DNA from: Psychrobacter sp. DAB_AL43B
Lineage (GTDB): Bacteria; Pseudomonadota; Gammaproteobacteria; Pseudomonadales; Moraxellaceae
Reading direction: 5' to 3'
DNA: 64,000 bases
Assembly: GCF_900168255.1 (NCBI RefSeq)
Contig: NZ_LT799838.1
Span: 930,001-994,000 of the forward strand
Below the pieces are notes generated by a model that had not been told where the DNA came from, searched no databases, and saw nothing but the letters and a program-made list of their open reading frames with translations. This document shows, piece by piece, positions 17,114-26,085 of this stretch (positions are counted from its first letter, which is position 1; every line of letters begins with the position of its first letter). The position numbers and the translations under genes were made by a program.

Positions 17114-19267
17114 TTACCCTCTACGCCAAGTATGATATTTTTCTACCCATTTTAATACGGTTTGCGGCGCATGCGACCGTTTCCATTCACCGGCTACCGA
17201 CTTGTTGCCTTCAGCCCAAGTCGGATAGCTATGAATGGTGCCGAGTATTTTATTAAGCCCTAAGTTATGCTTCATTGCTAGTACAAATTCCGCCAATAAG
17301 TCGCCTGCATGCTCAGAGACGATCGTCACCCCAAGGATTTTATCTTTGCCTTTAAGGGTAATGACTTTGATAAAGCCCTTAGTTGCGCCCTCAGCAATAG
17401 CGCGGTCTAATGCTTTAAATTCAAAACGGGTGACTTCATAATCGATACCTTTTTCGATCGCTTCTTGCTCATTGATGCCCACGCGAGCGACTTCTGGGTC
17501 AATAAACGTCGTCCACGGTATCACTCGATAATCAACTTTGAACTTTTTAAGATGACCAAATAGACCGTTTACGGCGGCGTACCATGCTTGATGCGATGCC
17601 ACATGGGTAAATTGATAAGGGCCAACAACATCACCTGCGGCATAGATATTCGGATATAAAGTTTCTAAATATTCATTGGTTACAATGGTGCGATCCGTTT
17701 CAATACCCAATGCTTCGAGGCCGTAACCCTCAAGGCGAGCGCTACGACCAACGGCACAAAGTAGCTCATCGTATTCAATAGCAAATTCTTGTTCTTGATG
17801 TTTAACCACAATGAATTTTTTACCGTCACGTGCTTCACAGCGCAGTGCTTGGTGTGAGGTGAGAATATTGACACCGCTTGCTGCTAAGGCTTCATGCGCA
17901 AAGGTAGATACCTCAATATCTTCTTTCTTAATCAAGCGAGCACTTCTTTCAATTTGGGTAACGCTTGAGCCGAGTCGCGCAAAACTTTGTGCCAGTTCAC
18001 AGCCAACTGGGCCACCACCAAGTACCACAAGTTTTTTTGGTGCTTCATCAAACTCAGCAAACTTGCGCCATATAGTATCGCTGGTGACATAGCCGGTTTC
18101 TTCTATGCCTGGTAATGGCGGGATAAAGGGCCGTGCGCCTGTGGCAATAACGATAGTACGCGCCGTGAGGGTTTGCGTGCCGCCATCGTTAAGCTCGACC
18201 TTGACCGTCCACGGGTCGATTAATTTAGCGTAGCCTTTTAGGACTTCTACGCCTAAATCGGCATAACGCTCAACACTGTCATGCGGGGCAATAGCGTCAA
18301 TCACGGTTTGTACGCGCGCCATTACTTTCTTAAACGAGAATTGGGGGGTCATATTATCTAAGCCGTAAAGCTCGCCATGCCGAATTTGCTCAGCAACTTT
18401 GCCACTTTTAATCACTGTTTTACTGGGTACACAGCCATAATTTAAACAGTCACCGCCCATCTCACCAGCTTCGATTAAGGTTACTTTTGCTTTGACAGCC
18501 GCAGCAATATAGCTGGTGATTAAGCCGCCCGCACCAGCACCGATAACAATCATATTACGGTCGAATTTTTTAGGTTTATGATGATTTTTATAGACGCGGC
18601 GTTTTTTAACCACATTCAAAATCGCTTTAGCAGTCAGTGGGAAAAAACCTAATAACGCAAAGGATAAAATTAGATTAAGCGATAAAATACCTGACAAGCT
18701 CTCTACTTGCGCCAATTGAGTACCGGCATTTACAAACACAAAAGTACCGGCCAACATACCAATTTGGCTAACCCAGTAAAATGTCCGTGCTTTAATAGCG
18801 GTGACACCCATTAATAGGTTGATTAAAAAGAACGGAAATATCGGCACTAAACGTAAGGTAAATAAGTAAAATGCGCCTTCCTTTTCAACACCTGCATCAA
18901 TGGCCGCAAGGCGTTCTGGAAAACGCTGCTGGATAGTATCGCGTAATAAGTAACGTGATACCAAAAAGGCTAAAGTGGCACCAATACTAGAGGCAAAAGA
19001 GGCGACCAATAAGCCCTCCACCAAACCAAACAGCGCACCTGCTGCCAAGGTCAAAATAGCTGCGCCCGGCAAGGATAGGGCAGTCACCAATACATACAGT
19101 AAGAAAAACCCACCAATCACCAGTAACGGAGACTGCTCTTTATATTGGCTAAACTCTGCCATTGAGCTTTTTAGCCCATCCAGTGTCAATAATTGATTCA
19201 GGTCAAAATAAAAAAACAGACCGATAGCAAGTGCTGCGAGCACTAACAAAGATATCTTTTTAATCAT
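17114..19267 (-). CDS. TVP38/TMEM64 membrane domain fused to FAD-dependent disulfide oxidoreductase
   Basis: A ~717-residue protein. Residues ~1-230 are a TVP38/DedA-like six-helix membrane domain (LSLPGAAILTLAAGALFG, RLVPIFPFFLINLLMGV). Residues ~235-717 are a class I pyridine nucleotide-disulfide oxidoreductase: FAD site VIGAGAGGLITSYIAA, redox pair GGDCLNYGCVPSK, NAD site VVLGGGPVGCELAQSF and the dimerisation tail. The active-site base reads HSYPTWAEG, with Tyr where lipoamide dehydrogenases have His, as in mercuric reductase-like members. Start 19267 is preferred over 19294 because it begins the signal helix. Similar fusions exist in Pseudomonas-type genomes; the substrate is unknown. Confidence 0.9.
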   Translation of the reverse strand: MIKKISLLVLAALAIGLFFYFDLNQLLTLDGLKSSMAEFSQYKEQSPLLVIGGFFLLYVLVTALSLPGAAILTLAAGALFGLVEGLLVASFASSIGATLAFLVSRYLLRDTIQQRFPERLAAIDAGVEKEGAFYLFTLRLVPIFPFFLINLLMGVTAIKARTFYWVSQIGMLAGTFVFVNAGTQLAQVESLSGILSLNLILSFALLGFFPLTAKAILNVVKKRRVYKNHHKPKKFDRNMIVIGAGAGGLITSYIAAAVKAKVTLIEAGEMGGDCLNYGCVPSKTVIKSGKVAEQIRHGELYGLDNMTPQFSFKKVMARVQTVIDAIAPHDSVERYADLGVEVLKGYAKLIDPWTVKVELNDGGTQTLTARTIVIATGARPFIPPLPGIEETGYVTSDTIWRKFAEFDEAPKKLVVLGGGPVGCELAQSFARLGSSVTQIERSARLIKKEDIEVSTFAHEALAASGVNILTSHQALRCEARDGKKFIVVKHQEQEFAIEYDELLCAVGRSARLEGYGLEALGIETDRTIVTNEYLETLYPNIYAAGDVVGPYQFTHVASHQAWYAAVNGLFGHLKKFKVDYRVIPWTTFIDPEVARVGINEQEAIEKGIDYEVTRFEFKALDRAIAEGATKGFIKVITLKGKDKILGVTIVSEHAGDLLAEFVLAMKHNLGLNKILGTIHSYPTWAEGNKSVAGEWKRSHAPQTVLKWVEKYHTWRRG

Positions 19268-19657
19268 AAAATGTCCGTTTAAACAGTACTGCAAAGGTCT
19301 GAATCAGAATGATTCTTGATGTTTTTACGAGTTTAAAGGCTTTCAATTATCAACGTATTTAAATTATAGAGACTGTCGATATCACAGCTTTTTTACCTAA
19401 GGTTAACGTATCCCAGTCCCTCATTAAAAACAGGGCTATACACGCAGTCAGCATTGGCCGTGCGGCAAAAAACAACAGATTATCAAAAGGTTGTAAGTAT
19501 AAAGCAAAGGGTGAGAAAGTCGAAACGGCATGAAGCATTAAGATAGCACCATTGCAACTGCCATAAACTATTTTGAGCGATTGCTCATATTAATTGTAAG
19601 TATCTAAACTTAGGGTATGTAGATTATTTAGGTCATGTAGGTTTTGTAATTATTTGC
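19268..19657. other. Intergenic region with one weak small ORF
   Basis: On the minus strand 19359-19538 is a 59-codon frame from ATG to TAA whose product is hydrophobic (LYLQPFDNLLFFAARP, LTACIALFLM). It has no visible ribosome-binding site and the frame stays open upstream to ~19587, so it may be either a small membrane protein or the tail of a decayed gene. Nothing else is supported here. Confidence 0.3.
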
Positions 19658-20539
19658 TTAACTTGACTCGCAATGTTGATGCGCTAAGTGAATAAAAGCT
19701 TTCGTAGCAGCGTTCTGATAAGCCCCTTTTCGTTGTAGTAATACCGCAGTGCGCTGGAGCAAAGAGGGTGCCAGTGCAATCGCAATCAGCTCATCTCGAT
19801 TACTCACGATGTTGGACGGCAATAATGTGGTCAATTGAGTATGGTGTACTATTTCAAGAACGGCGCTTAATGAATTGGCTTCCATCAGCACCTGCGGTTT
19901 TATACCGTGTTGACGGCAATAATGTTCAATTTGTCCACGAGTTACAAACTCATGGCTGAGCAGTACTAATGATTGCTCGCTTAGCGTTTGTAAATCAATC
20001 GCTTGATACTTTGCAAGTGGGTGGTCTTTATTCACGACCAAAGCCAGTGTTTCAACGAGTAAGGTCTGGGTTGTTATATCAGCAGATTGCACTTCTGCAA
20101 AGGCAATACCCACATCAAATTCAGCATCGAGTAATTGTTTCTCCATCTGTTCCTGTGACATTTCTTGCACGCTCAGGGTAATATTTGGGTGAAGATTATG
20201 AAACGTCTTTATCAATGGCCCTATAAGGTAAGTGGTGAAGGTGGGGGTAATTGCAATACGCAACGCGCCGCGACTCAGGTTTTGCACGTCATGAAGCGCT
20301 CGTCGCCCCTCTTCTAAATCTTGTAGTGCCTTGTGCGCATAGCGCGCATACACTTCACCAGCGTGGGTAAGTTTGACATGACGCCCCGAACGATCAAACA
20401 AAGTCGTCTCTAGACTTTCTTCTAACTGCTTAATCTGCTGTGATAAAGCAGGCTGCGAGACATACAGAGACGCTGCTGCTCGTGTAAAGCTTTGATATTC
20501 TGCTACCGCGAGGAAATACTTTATGTGTCGAAGTATCAT
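19658..20539 (-). CDS. cynR: LysR-family regulator of the cyanate operon
   Basis: A 293-residue LysR-type activator. The N-terminal helix-turn-helix (HIKYFLAVAEYQSFTRAAASLYVSQPALSQQIKQLEESL) is very close to E. coli CynR, followed by the LysR effector domain (~90-290). It is divergent from cynT with 174 bp between them, the standard arrangement for LysR control of a target operon. Cyanate or azide is the expected effector, by homology. Confidence 0.93.
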   Translation of the reverse strand: MILRHIKYFLAVAEYQSFTRAAASLYVSQPALSQQIKQLEESLETTLFDRSGRHVKLTHAGEVYARYAHKALQDLEEGRRALHDVQNLSRGALRIAITPTFTTYLIGPLIKTFHNLHPNITLSVQEMSQEQMEKQLLDAEFDVGIAFAEVQSADITTQTLLVETLALVVNKDHPLAKYQAIDLQTLSEQSLVLLSHEFVTRGQIEHYCRQHGIKPQVLMEANSLSAVLEIVHHTQLTTLLPSNIVSNRDELIAIALAPSLLQRTAVLLQRKGAYQNAATKAFIHLAHQHCESS

Positions 20540-20584
20540 TATTTATCTACAGTCTCTTATATACCGTTTTTTATCTAAGTTTTT

Positions 20585-20599
20585 TTATATCTTATATAA
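20585..20599. promoter_or_regulatory. T-N11-A LysR-type box in the cynR-cynT intergenic region
   Basis: TTATAT and ATATAA arms flank CTT, giving the T-N11-A palindrome expected for LysR-type regulators. It lies 46 bp from the cynR start and 115 bp from cynT. The surrounding DNA is AT-rich, so chance occurrence is possible. Confidence 0.45.
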
Positions 20600-20713
20600 A
20601 ATATTATGATTTAACTATAAGTATTTATTATCGATATCATAATATACCAGTCTTTCACCTTATGATCATAACGGCGTATTATTTACTTTATCGAAACCAC
20701 AGAGCCACCGATT

Positions 20714-21376
20714 ATGAAAGATATTATTGAAGGTTTCTTAAAGTTCCATAGCGATGCCTTTCCCGAACGCGCTGATTTGTTCAAAAATTTAGCGACTAAA
20801 CAAAACCCGCGCACGCTATTTATTTCTTGCTCGGACAGCCGTTTGGTCCCTGAGTTAGTCACTCAACGTGAACCAGGTGGACTATTTGTCATTCGCAACG
20901 CTGGTAACATCGTCCCATCTTATGGACCTGAGCCAGGTGGCGTTTCAGCGTCAGTAGAGTACGCAGTAACCGCATTACAAGTGACTGATGTGGTTATTTG
21001 TGGTCACTCAGACTGCGGTGCTATGTCCGCCATTGCCAATTGCACCTGCATGGATCATATGCCAGCGGTGAGCAGCTGGTTACGTTACGCCGACTCAGCG
21101 CGTGTGGTCAATGAATCTATCCATCATCTAAGCGACAGCGATCGTATCGAATCTATGGTACGAGAAAATGTCATCGCTCAGATTGAAAACATCAAAACTC
21201 ATCCCTCTGTTCGTTTGGCGATAAGAGAAGGGCGTTTGGCTTTACATGGCTGGGTTTACGATATTGAAACGGGTAATATTGAGGCGTTAGATGGCGCTAC
21301 TAACAACTTTGTTCCTCTTGCCGAGAATACTGAGGTTCGCGCTTATCCAACACAGCAGCTTTCTGTCGCGGTTTAA
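20714..21376 (+). CDS. cynT: Beta-carbonic anhydrase (CynT type)
   Basis: A 220-residue beta-class carbonic anhydrase. The zinc ligands and catalytic dyad are C39/D41/R43 in ISCSDSRLV and H98/C101 in [10 protein letters not shown]. The residue numbers agree with E. coli CynT. It hydrates the CO2 released by cyanase so that bicarbonate, a cyanase co-substrate, is not lost. It is the first gene of cynTSX. Confidence 0.96.
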   Translation: MKDIIEGFLKFHSDAFPERADLFKNLATKQNPRTLFISCSDSRLVPELVTQREPGGLFVIRNAGNIVPSYGPEPGGVSASVEYAVTALQVTDVVICGHSDCGAMSAIANCTCMDHMPAVSSWLRYADSARVVNESIHHLSDSDRIESMVRENVIAQIENIKTHPSVRLAIREGRLALHGWVYDIETGNIEALDGATNNFVPLAENTEVRAYPTQQLSVAV

Positions 21377-21549
21377 CCTGACTGTTTAATTTAATTTTTT
21401 AATAAAAGAATATTTGAAGTTTATTAACTATTAAATATCAGCCGTTAAGTATCAAGCATACTGACTAAAACTTTTTTAATTTAAAAATCAACCAATCAAC
21501 CAATCAATTACTAATTTAATTACCACCACTAATTATAAAAGGCACTATC

Positions 21550-22020
21550 ATGATTCAGTCTCAAATTAGCAACACCGCCCGTCAAGCCCTAACTGATATT
21601 ATCATTGCGGCAAAAGCTGAGAAAAGCTTATCGTTTGAGCAAATAGCTGCAGGCACTGGTCTCAGTGATGTATACGTCACCGCAGCGCTACTTGGTCAGC
21701 ATCCATTGCCAAAGGAAGCTGCGCAAAAAGTTGGCGCAACGTTAGGTCTTGATGATGAGGCGATCGCCTTATTACAAATGATTCCATTACGGGGTAGTGT
21801 CGGCAGTGAAATGCCTACCGATCCTACTATCTACCGATTCTATGAGATGATGCAGGTTTATGGTACGACTCTTAAAGCACTGGTACATGAACAGTTTGGC
21901 GACGGTATTATCAGTGTAATCAATTTTAAAATGGATATCAAAAAAGTAGCAGATCCAGAAGGTGGTGACCGCGCAGTGATTACCCTTGATGGTAAATTCC
22001 TACCTTTTAAACCTTTCTAA
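21550..22020 (+). CDS. cynS: Cyanate hydratase (cyanase)
   Basis: A 156-residue cyanase, full length. Catalytic residues fall at exactly the E. coli positions: R96 and E99 in [12 protein letters not shown]122 in [11 protein letters not shown]. The enzyme decomposes cyanate with bicarbonate to ammonia and CO2. The N-terminal domain is helical and XRE-like. It lies 173 bp after cynT with AAAGG upstream; a hairpin terminator follows. Confidence 0.98.
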   Translation: MIQSQISNTARQALTDIIIAAKAEKSLSFEQIAAGTGLSDVYVTAALLGQHPLPKEAAQKVGATLGLDDEAIALLQMIPLRGSVGSEMPTDPTIYRFYEMMQVYGTTLKALVHEQFGDGIISVINFKMDIKKVADPEGGDRAVITLDGKFLPFKPF

Positions 22021-22050
22021 TAATTTATAAAGTCTTAAAAAAATATGGTA

Positions 22051-22078
22051 AAAGTCGGCGTCCTGCGTCGGCTTTTTT
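22051..22078 (+). terminator. Hairpin with T-run after cynS
   Basis: GTCGGCGT pairs with GCGTCGGC (with G-U pairs) around TCC, followed by six T. It lies 39 bp before cynX and may attenuate cynX rather than stop all transcription. Confidence 0.6.
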
Positions 22079-22116
22079 CGGCCACACTTTGAGCGACAAA
22101 GGACACCTCCTTACTA

Positions 22117-23328
22117 ATGAGTACTGAACGTATTACCTCTAGGATAGACCAGTCGGCGCTGACGTTATTTTGGCCTATGATAGTGATTGCTGGATTGGCA
22201 CTGACGCTACGCCCGACACTGACGTCCACGGGTCCTCTACTGGAGGAAATCCGCCTGAGTACGGGTATAGGACTTCAAGCAGCCTCATTACTGGTGGTGT
22301 TGCCGATGCTGTGTATGGGCATATTTCCATTATTGCTGCCTTGGGTTGGTAAGCGCCTGAGCGAAAGCACTTGGATAACTGGCGGTCTGTTTGCCATTGC
22401 GTCAGCTGGCTTATGGCGCTTGTGGTTAGAGTCTGGTTGGTCATTGATTGCTAGCGCTTTGATAGGCGGTACCGGTATTGCTATCGTACAAGCGTTAGCG
22501 CCTGGCGTAGTAAAACGCTGGTATCCTAGGCGTGTTCCGCTAGCGATGGGTATTTATTCAGCTGCTCTCATGGCTGGTGGCGGTATTGCAGCCACACTCA
22601 GCCCGCTAGTAGCGCAGCATTATGGCAGCTGGCAAGCGGGTCTGAGTATCTGGCTCATACTGCCGGTCATTGCACTCTTGTTATGGTGGCTCAGACCTTC
22701 AGAGGTGATGGAAAGTAAACATAGTGGCGTAAAAGTCAATTTTTTTAGCAATCGCCGAGCGTGGTTATTAGCCAGCTATTTTGGTTTGGCTAACGCTGGC
22801 TATGCTTGTATGATTGCTTTTTTACCGACTTATGCTCGTGGTTTAGATTGGAGCGCCCAAAGTAGCGGTGAGCTGATCGGTATCATGACTATTTTTCAAG
22901 TACTGGGTGCGCTAGGAGCCCCTGCACTGTCTGCTAAGCGCTTAGATCGCCGCCCTTGGTTATTTTTTGCCGTGGGTATTCAGATCATCGGTTTTGTAGG
23001 GTTAATTCTGATGCCAGCCTCCCTGCTAATTCTTTGGGTAGCACTCATCGGTTGTGGTCTCGGGGCTTGTTTTTCACTCACATTGACAATCACACTTGAT
23101 CATTTATCACTGCCCAAATTAGCGGGCGCGCTGACGGCTTTTGTACAAGGCATTGGCTTTATTATTACGGCGATTGTTCCTTATTTTGCAGGGGTATTGA
23201 GTGAATGGACTAGAAGTTTTCAGGCCGTTTGGTTGATGCTGTTGATCACGCTGGTAGCAATGCTGATTGTCACGATGAAGTTTGCCCCTACAGGCTATGC
23301 TAAGGCGATGAATCTTACTCATACTTAG
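22117..23328 (+). CDS. cynX: MFS transporter, CynX/NimT family
   Basis: A 403-residue, twelve-helix major facilitator of the CynX family (LALTLRPTLTSTGPLLEEIR, GGTGIAIVQALAPGVVKRW, MGIYSAALMAGGGIAATLSP). Its place directly after cynTS on the same strand supports a role in cyanate uptake or export, though transport by CynX itself is poorly established. AAAGGACACC precedes the ATG region. It ends against the MITE remnant and the truncated kinase. Confidence 0.88.
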   Translation: MSTERITSRIDQSALTLFWPMIVIAGLALTLRPTLTSTGPLLEEIRLSTGIGLQAASLLVVLPMLCMGIFPLLLPWVGKRLSESTWITGGLFAIASAGLWRLWLESGWSLIASALIGGTGIAIVQALAPGVVKRWYPRRVPLAMGIYSAALMAGGGIAATLSPLVAQHYGSWQAGLSIWLILPVIALLLWWLRPSEVMESKHSGVKVNFFSNRRAWLLASYFGLANAGYACMIAFLPTYARGLDWSAQSSGELIGIMTIFQVLGALGAPALSAKRLDRRPWLFFAVGIQIIGFVGLILMPASLLILWVALIGCGLGACFSLTLTITLDHLSLPKLAGALTAFVQGIGFIITAIVPYFAGVLSEWTRSFQAVWLMLLITLVAMLIVTMKFAPTGYAKAMNLTHT

Positions 23329-23357
23329 AGGTATGTTAACGTTGTTTAACGCACTTT

Positions 23358-23401
23358 TATAGTCGGTTATACAGCAATCAACTTATAGTTGATTTACTAT
23401 A
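23358..23401. repeat. 44-bp TATAGT...ACTATA remnant at the truncated kinase
   Basis: It begins TATAGTCGGTT and ends ACTATA, like the ends of MITE copies A and B, with an internal ATCAAC/GTTGAT hairpin. It supplies the TAG stop of the truncated sensor kinase. It may be a collapsed MITE copy or excision scar. Confidence 0.4.
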
Positions 23402-23678
23402 AGATGACATCGACACTGATACTCCCATCGTCCTCATCGGTCTCGAAGTGCATGCGGTTCTTACACAACGGATTAGCACCAGATGTTTCAGTATCAATTG
23501 TTTGTTTAAGTAAGGCTGACATACTCTTAAGGTTATCATCTTGAAATTCATTAATTTCTTCATAGCTATACCAAAAGCCATAGCCACCTGCAATTATGGC
23601 TAAAAGTAGTAACGCTAATATCGACCAAAAAATCAGCTTAAACTGCATGGATTTAAAGATTTGGCGAATGAACATCAT
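23397..23678 (-). pseudogene. Truncated sensor histidine kinase (N-terminal part only)
   Basis: Only 93 codons remain: a first membrane helix (LIFWSILALLLLAIIAGGYGF, ~15-35) and the beginning of a sensory loop (SYEEINEFQDDNLKSMSALL). The second helix, HAMP, phospho-acceptor His and ATPase domains are missing. The ATG lies directly after the response-regulator stop, as in QseBC/PmrAB-type operons. The frame ends in TTATAG matching the MITE end. cynX now occupies the space where the kinase should continue, so a deletion fused the loci. Confidence 0.8.
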
Positions 23679-23681
23679 TGG

Positions 23682-24347
23682 TTACGCCTTATTGTTACTG
23701 ATATACCAACCAAGTCCTCGGACATTCTTAATTCGGTGTTGTCCCAGCTTTTTTCTTAGACTATGAATTAAGAACTCAATCGCATTGCTTTCAACCTCAC
23801 CGCCCCAACCATATAACGAATCTTCAAGTTCCGTTTTAGACATAACTTTTTCTGGGGATTGCATAAAGGTAGTGAGCAACATATATTCTTTGGCGGTCAA
23901 GTCGACAGGCGTGTTATCCATGATGACGCGCTTATGCGCGGTATCTAGATGTAAATTACCAACACTGAGCTGATTGTCCGCCTTGCCTTGAGCACGGCGA
24001 ATAAGCACGCGCATCCGTGCAAAGACTTCCGCGAGCTCAAAGGGTTTGACCACATAATCATCTGCCCCTGAATCAAGCCCTGCAATACGGTCTTTGACAT
24101 CATCACGAGCGGTAATAATGAGTACAGGCGTGTTAATCTTAGCATTTCGGATAACGGTTAATACGCCCATACCATCAATTTCAGGCAAGCCCAAATCTAA
24201 TAAAATAATATCATAAGGTTGTACTTTTAAAGTCAGGATAGCTTGGCGGCCATCTTTTACCCAATCGACCGTATAAGCCTCATCTTGCAACGCCTCGCTC
24301 AGGCTCTCGCCAATCATTAAATCGTCTTCGACCAGTAGCACGCGCAT
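23682..24347 (-). CDS. OmpR-family response regulator (QseB/PmrA-like)
   Basis: A 221-residue response regulator. The receiver has the acidic pair (VEDD), phosphorylated Asp in ILLDLGLPEIDG (~51) and the conserved Lys in DDYVVKPF. The C-terminal winged helix contains LTAKEYMLLTTFM and SNAIEFLIHSLRKKL. The start at 24347 is chosen for its AAGGAAGG RBS. Its cognate kinase is truncated, so it may be orphan, phosphorylated by another kinase, or silent. The adjacent PepSY gene is a frequent target or partner of this family. Confidence 0.9.
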   Translation of the reverse strand: MRVLLVEDDLMIGESLSEALQDEAYTVDWVKDGRQAILTLKVQPYDIILLDLGLPEIDGMGVLTVIRNAKINTPVLIITARDDVKDRIAGLDSGADDYVVKPFELAEVFARMRVLIRRAQGKADNQLSVGNLHLDTAHKRVIMDNTPVDLTAKEYMLLTTFMQSPEKVMSKTELEDSLYGWGGEVESNAIEFLIHSLRKKLGQHRIKNVRGLGWYISNNKA

Positions 24348-24387
24348 GAGCCTTCCTTTATTGGTAATGGCAGCTTTAAACCAAAAC

Positions 24388-24419
24388 GCTCTAAGCGATA
24401 TATTAATGTCGCTTAGAGC
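24388..24419 (-). terminator. Hairpin between the PepSY gene and the response regulator
   Basis: Perfect 11-bp arms GCTCTAAGCGA/TCGCTTAGAGC flank a 10-nt loop; on the minus strand a short TTTT follows. It may be a weak terminator or an attenuator controlling the response regulator. Confidence 0.5.
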
Positions 24420-24481
24420 CATTCAGAAATCACTAGACATGAGAGGTTAGTTTACTATCTTAGCACTTACTCGCCGCACTA

Positions 24482-25060
24482 TTAATCATCACTGTCAGCG
24501 GCTTCTACTTGGCTACGAATAATCTTACCAGTCATGCTATCGATAACCACTTTATGTACTTGAGTGCCTTTAACAATCTCAACTTTGTAAGCAGGTTTGC
24601 CAAAATCTATATCAAATCCAGCTTCAATGATTTTTCCTTTCACACTTTGGTTCGCTTTTTGTATTGCTTGGTTCAAACTGGTTTTAGACTTTTTCATAGC
24701 GTTATATTCTGCTATATCTTCTTTATCAAGCTTCTCTTGCTTATTGCTTAAAACTTTACCGCTATTTGCATCAATTTTTACTTCATATTCGGTATTATTA
24801 GCGACAATCTTAACCTCGTAATTGCCACCTGCTGAATGGTTGTGTTGATCAAAGTCAGCGCTAACAACATCACCTTTAATGGTTTTTTTAGCGATAACAA
24901 TAGCTTGCTCAAGACTGATCTTGCTTTGTGCCGCTGCTACGGCTTCACTGACTTGGTTATTGGTGGTGGCGGTTTGTCCTACAGCGATAGCAGCGGTGCT
25001 GACGCCAGCAATACTAAGTACCATAATGATGGATTTGCTTAGAGTTGATAAGTTTTTCAT
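24482..25060 (-). CDS. Exported protein with two PepSY domains
   Basis: A 192-residue periplasmic protein. A signal peptide (SIIMVLSIAGVSTAAIA, ~9-26) is followed by two PepSY repeats (~45-110 and ~120-185), each with a KISLEQAI/KTSLNQAI helix and an EVKI...VLSNKQ or KVEIV...IIRSQ strand pair. PepSY domains bind or inhibit peptidases or act in envelope sensing. AAAGGATAACATC precedes the ATG. It is 134 bp upstream of the response regulator on the same strand. Confidence 0.88.
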   Translation of the reverse strand: MKNLSTLSKSIIMVLSIAGVSTAAIAVGQTATTNNQVSEAVAAAQSKISLEQAIVIAKKTIKGDVVSADFDQHNHSAGGNYEVKIVANNTEYEVKIDANSGKVLSNKQEKLDKEDIAEYNAMKKSKTSLNQAIQKANQSVKGKIIEAGFDIDFGKPAYKVEIVKGTQVHKVVIDSMTGKIIRSQVEAADSDD

Positions 25061-25242
25061 GATGTTATCCTTTGTCTTTGAGTGTTTTTTTATGACAGAT
25101 GGGTTGTACCATCCACTGTATTTATAATTTCAGTATACGGGATAAAACATAGGAGAAGCTTAGCGCTGACTAAGGGTTACATTAGCCGTGTTTTATTTAG
25201 AGAGGTCGTTTAAATTTCGAGGATAAATAAGTGAGTTTTGTA

Positions 25243-25872
25243 TTAAACATTATTACTATTGTGCGGATCAGACAGTCGACGTTTGATAAGCCAAACAATG
25301 ATAATGACTACGGCAAGCAACAAGAATATTTTAGAGTAAGGCGCTAGCATAGTCGCAATGACCTCGTAGTTTTTACCCAAGTAAAACCCTGCTAGGGTCA
25401 ATATTGTCGTCCAAATGCTAGATCCCAAAGCCGTTAATACTAAAAACGAGACCAGCGGCATTTTATTCATCCCCGCAGGGATGGAGATCAGTGAACGAAT
25501 ACCAGGCACCATGCGGCCAAAAAAAACCGCTTTCTTACCATGTTTATCGAACCAAGCATTGGACGATAAAACATCCTCAGACTTAATAAACACGTATTTA
25601 CCGTACTTTTCAGTAAATACCATTAGCCGCTCTTTATTGAACAAAGTTCCCAGATAATAGAGAGGTAATGCACCTAAAACGCTGCCAAACGTACCCGCTA
25701 CTATGACTAATAGTATATTTAAATCACCCCTAGCTGCCGCAAAACCTGCTGCTGGCATAATAAGCTCAGACGGTATAGGTGGAAAAACATTTTCGGCAAA
25801 CATAGCAAATATAATGCCAAGATAGCCAAACTTTGCCATGATAGCCAGCACCCAGTCACTCATTTGATGCAT
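25243..25872 (-). CDS. DedA family membrane protein
   Basis: A 209-residue inner-membrane protein of the DedA/SNARE-associated family, proposed to recycle undecaprenyl phosphate or other lipids. Family motifs are FAENVFPPIPSELIMPAAGF, GSVLGALPLYYLG and the FFGRMVPGIRSLISIPAGMN reentrant loop. AAGGTAAATCA precedes the ATG. A second DedA-like domain exists in the flavoprotein fusion at 17-19 kb. Confidence 0.92.
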   Translation of the reverse strand: MHQMSDWVLAIMAKFGYLGIIFAMFAENVFPPIPSELIMPAAGFAAARGDLNILLVIVAGTFGSVLGALPLYYLGTLFNKERLMVFTEKYGKYVFIKSEDVLSSNAWFDKHGKKAVFFGRMVPGIRSLISIPAGMNKMPLVSFLVLTALGSSIWTTILTLAGFYLGKNYEVIATMLAPYSKIFLLLAVVIIIVWLIKRRLSDPHNSNNV

Positions 25873-26000
25873 TGATTTACCTTATATTGTTGATGATTGA
25901 TTTATTTCTTATTGTAGTAAAGTAAAGCTGAAATACGTTCACAATTTTATATAGAAGATTTCTCAAAAATACTTTATATTCCATTAAAAATTACACATAG

Positions 26001-26029
26001 AAAAGTGGCTAGCAATAGCCACTTTTTTT
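26001..26029 (+). terminator. Hairpin and T-run in the leader of the DUF475 gene
   Basis: AAAGTGGCTA pairs with TAGCCACTTT around GCAA and seven T follow. No gene precedes it on the + strand, because DedA points the other way. It either ends a short unrecognised transcript or is an attenuator ~57 bp before the DUF475 start. Confidence 0.7.
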
Positions 26030-26085
26030 ATACCACATATCTTTAGCAGATACACTTAGCTTTACGCAACCAGACAGGACATGTC

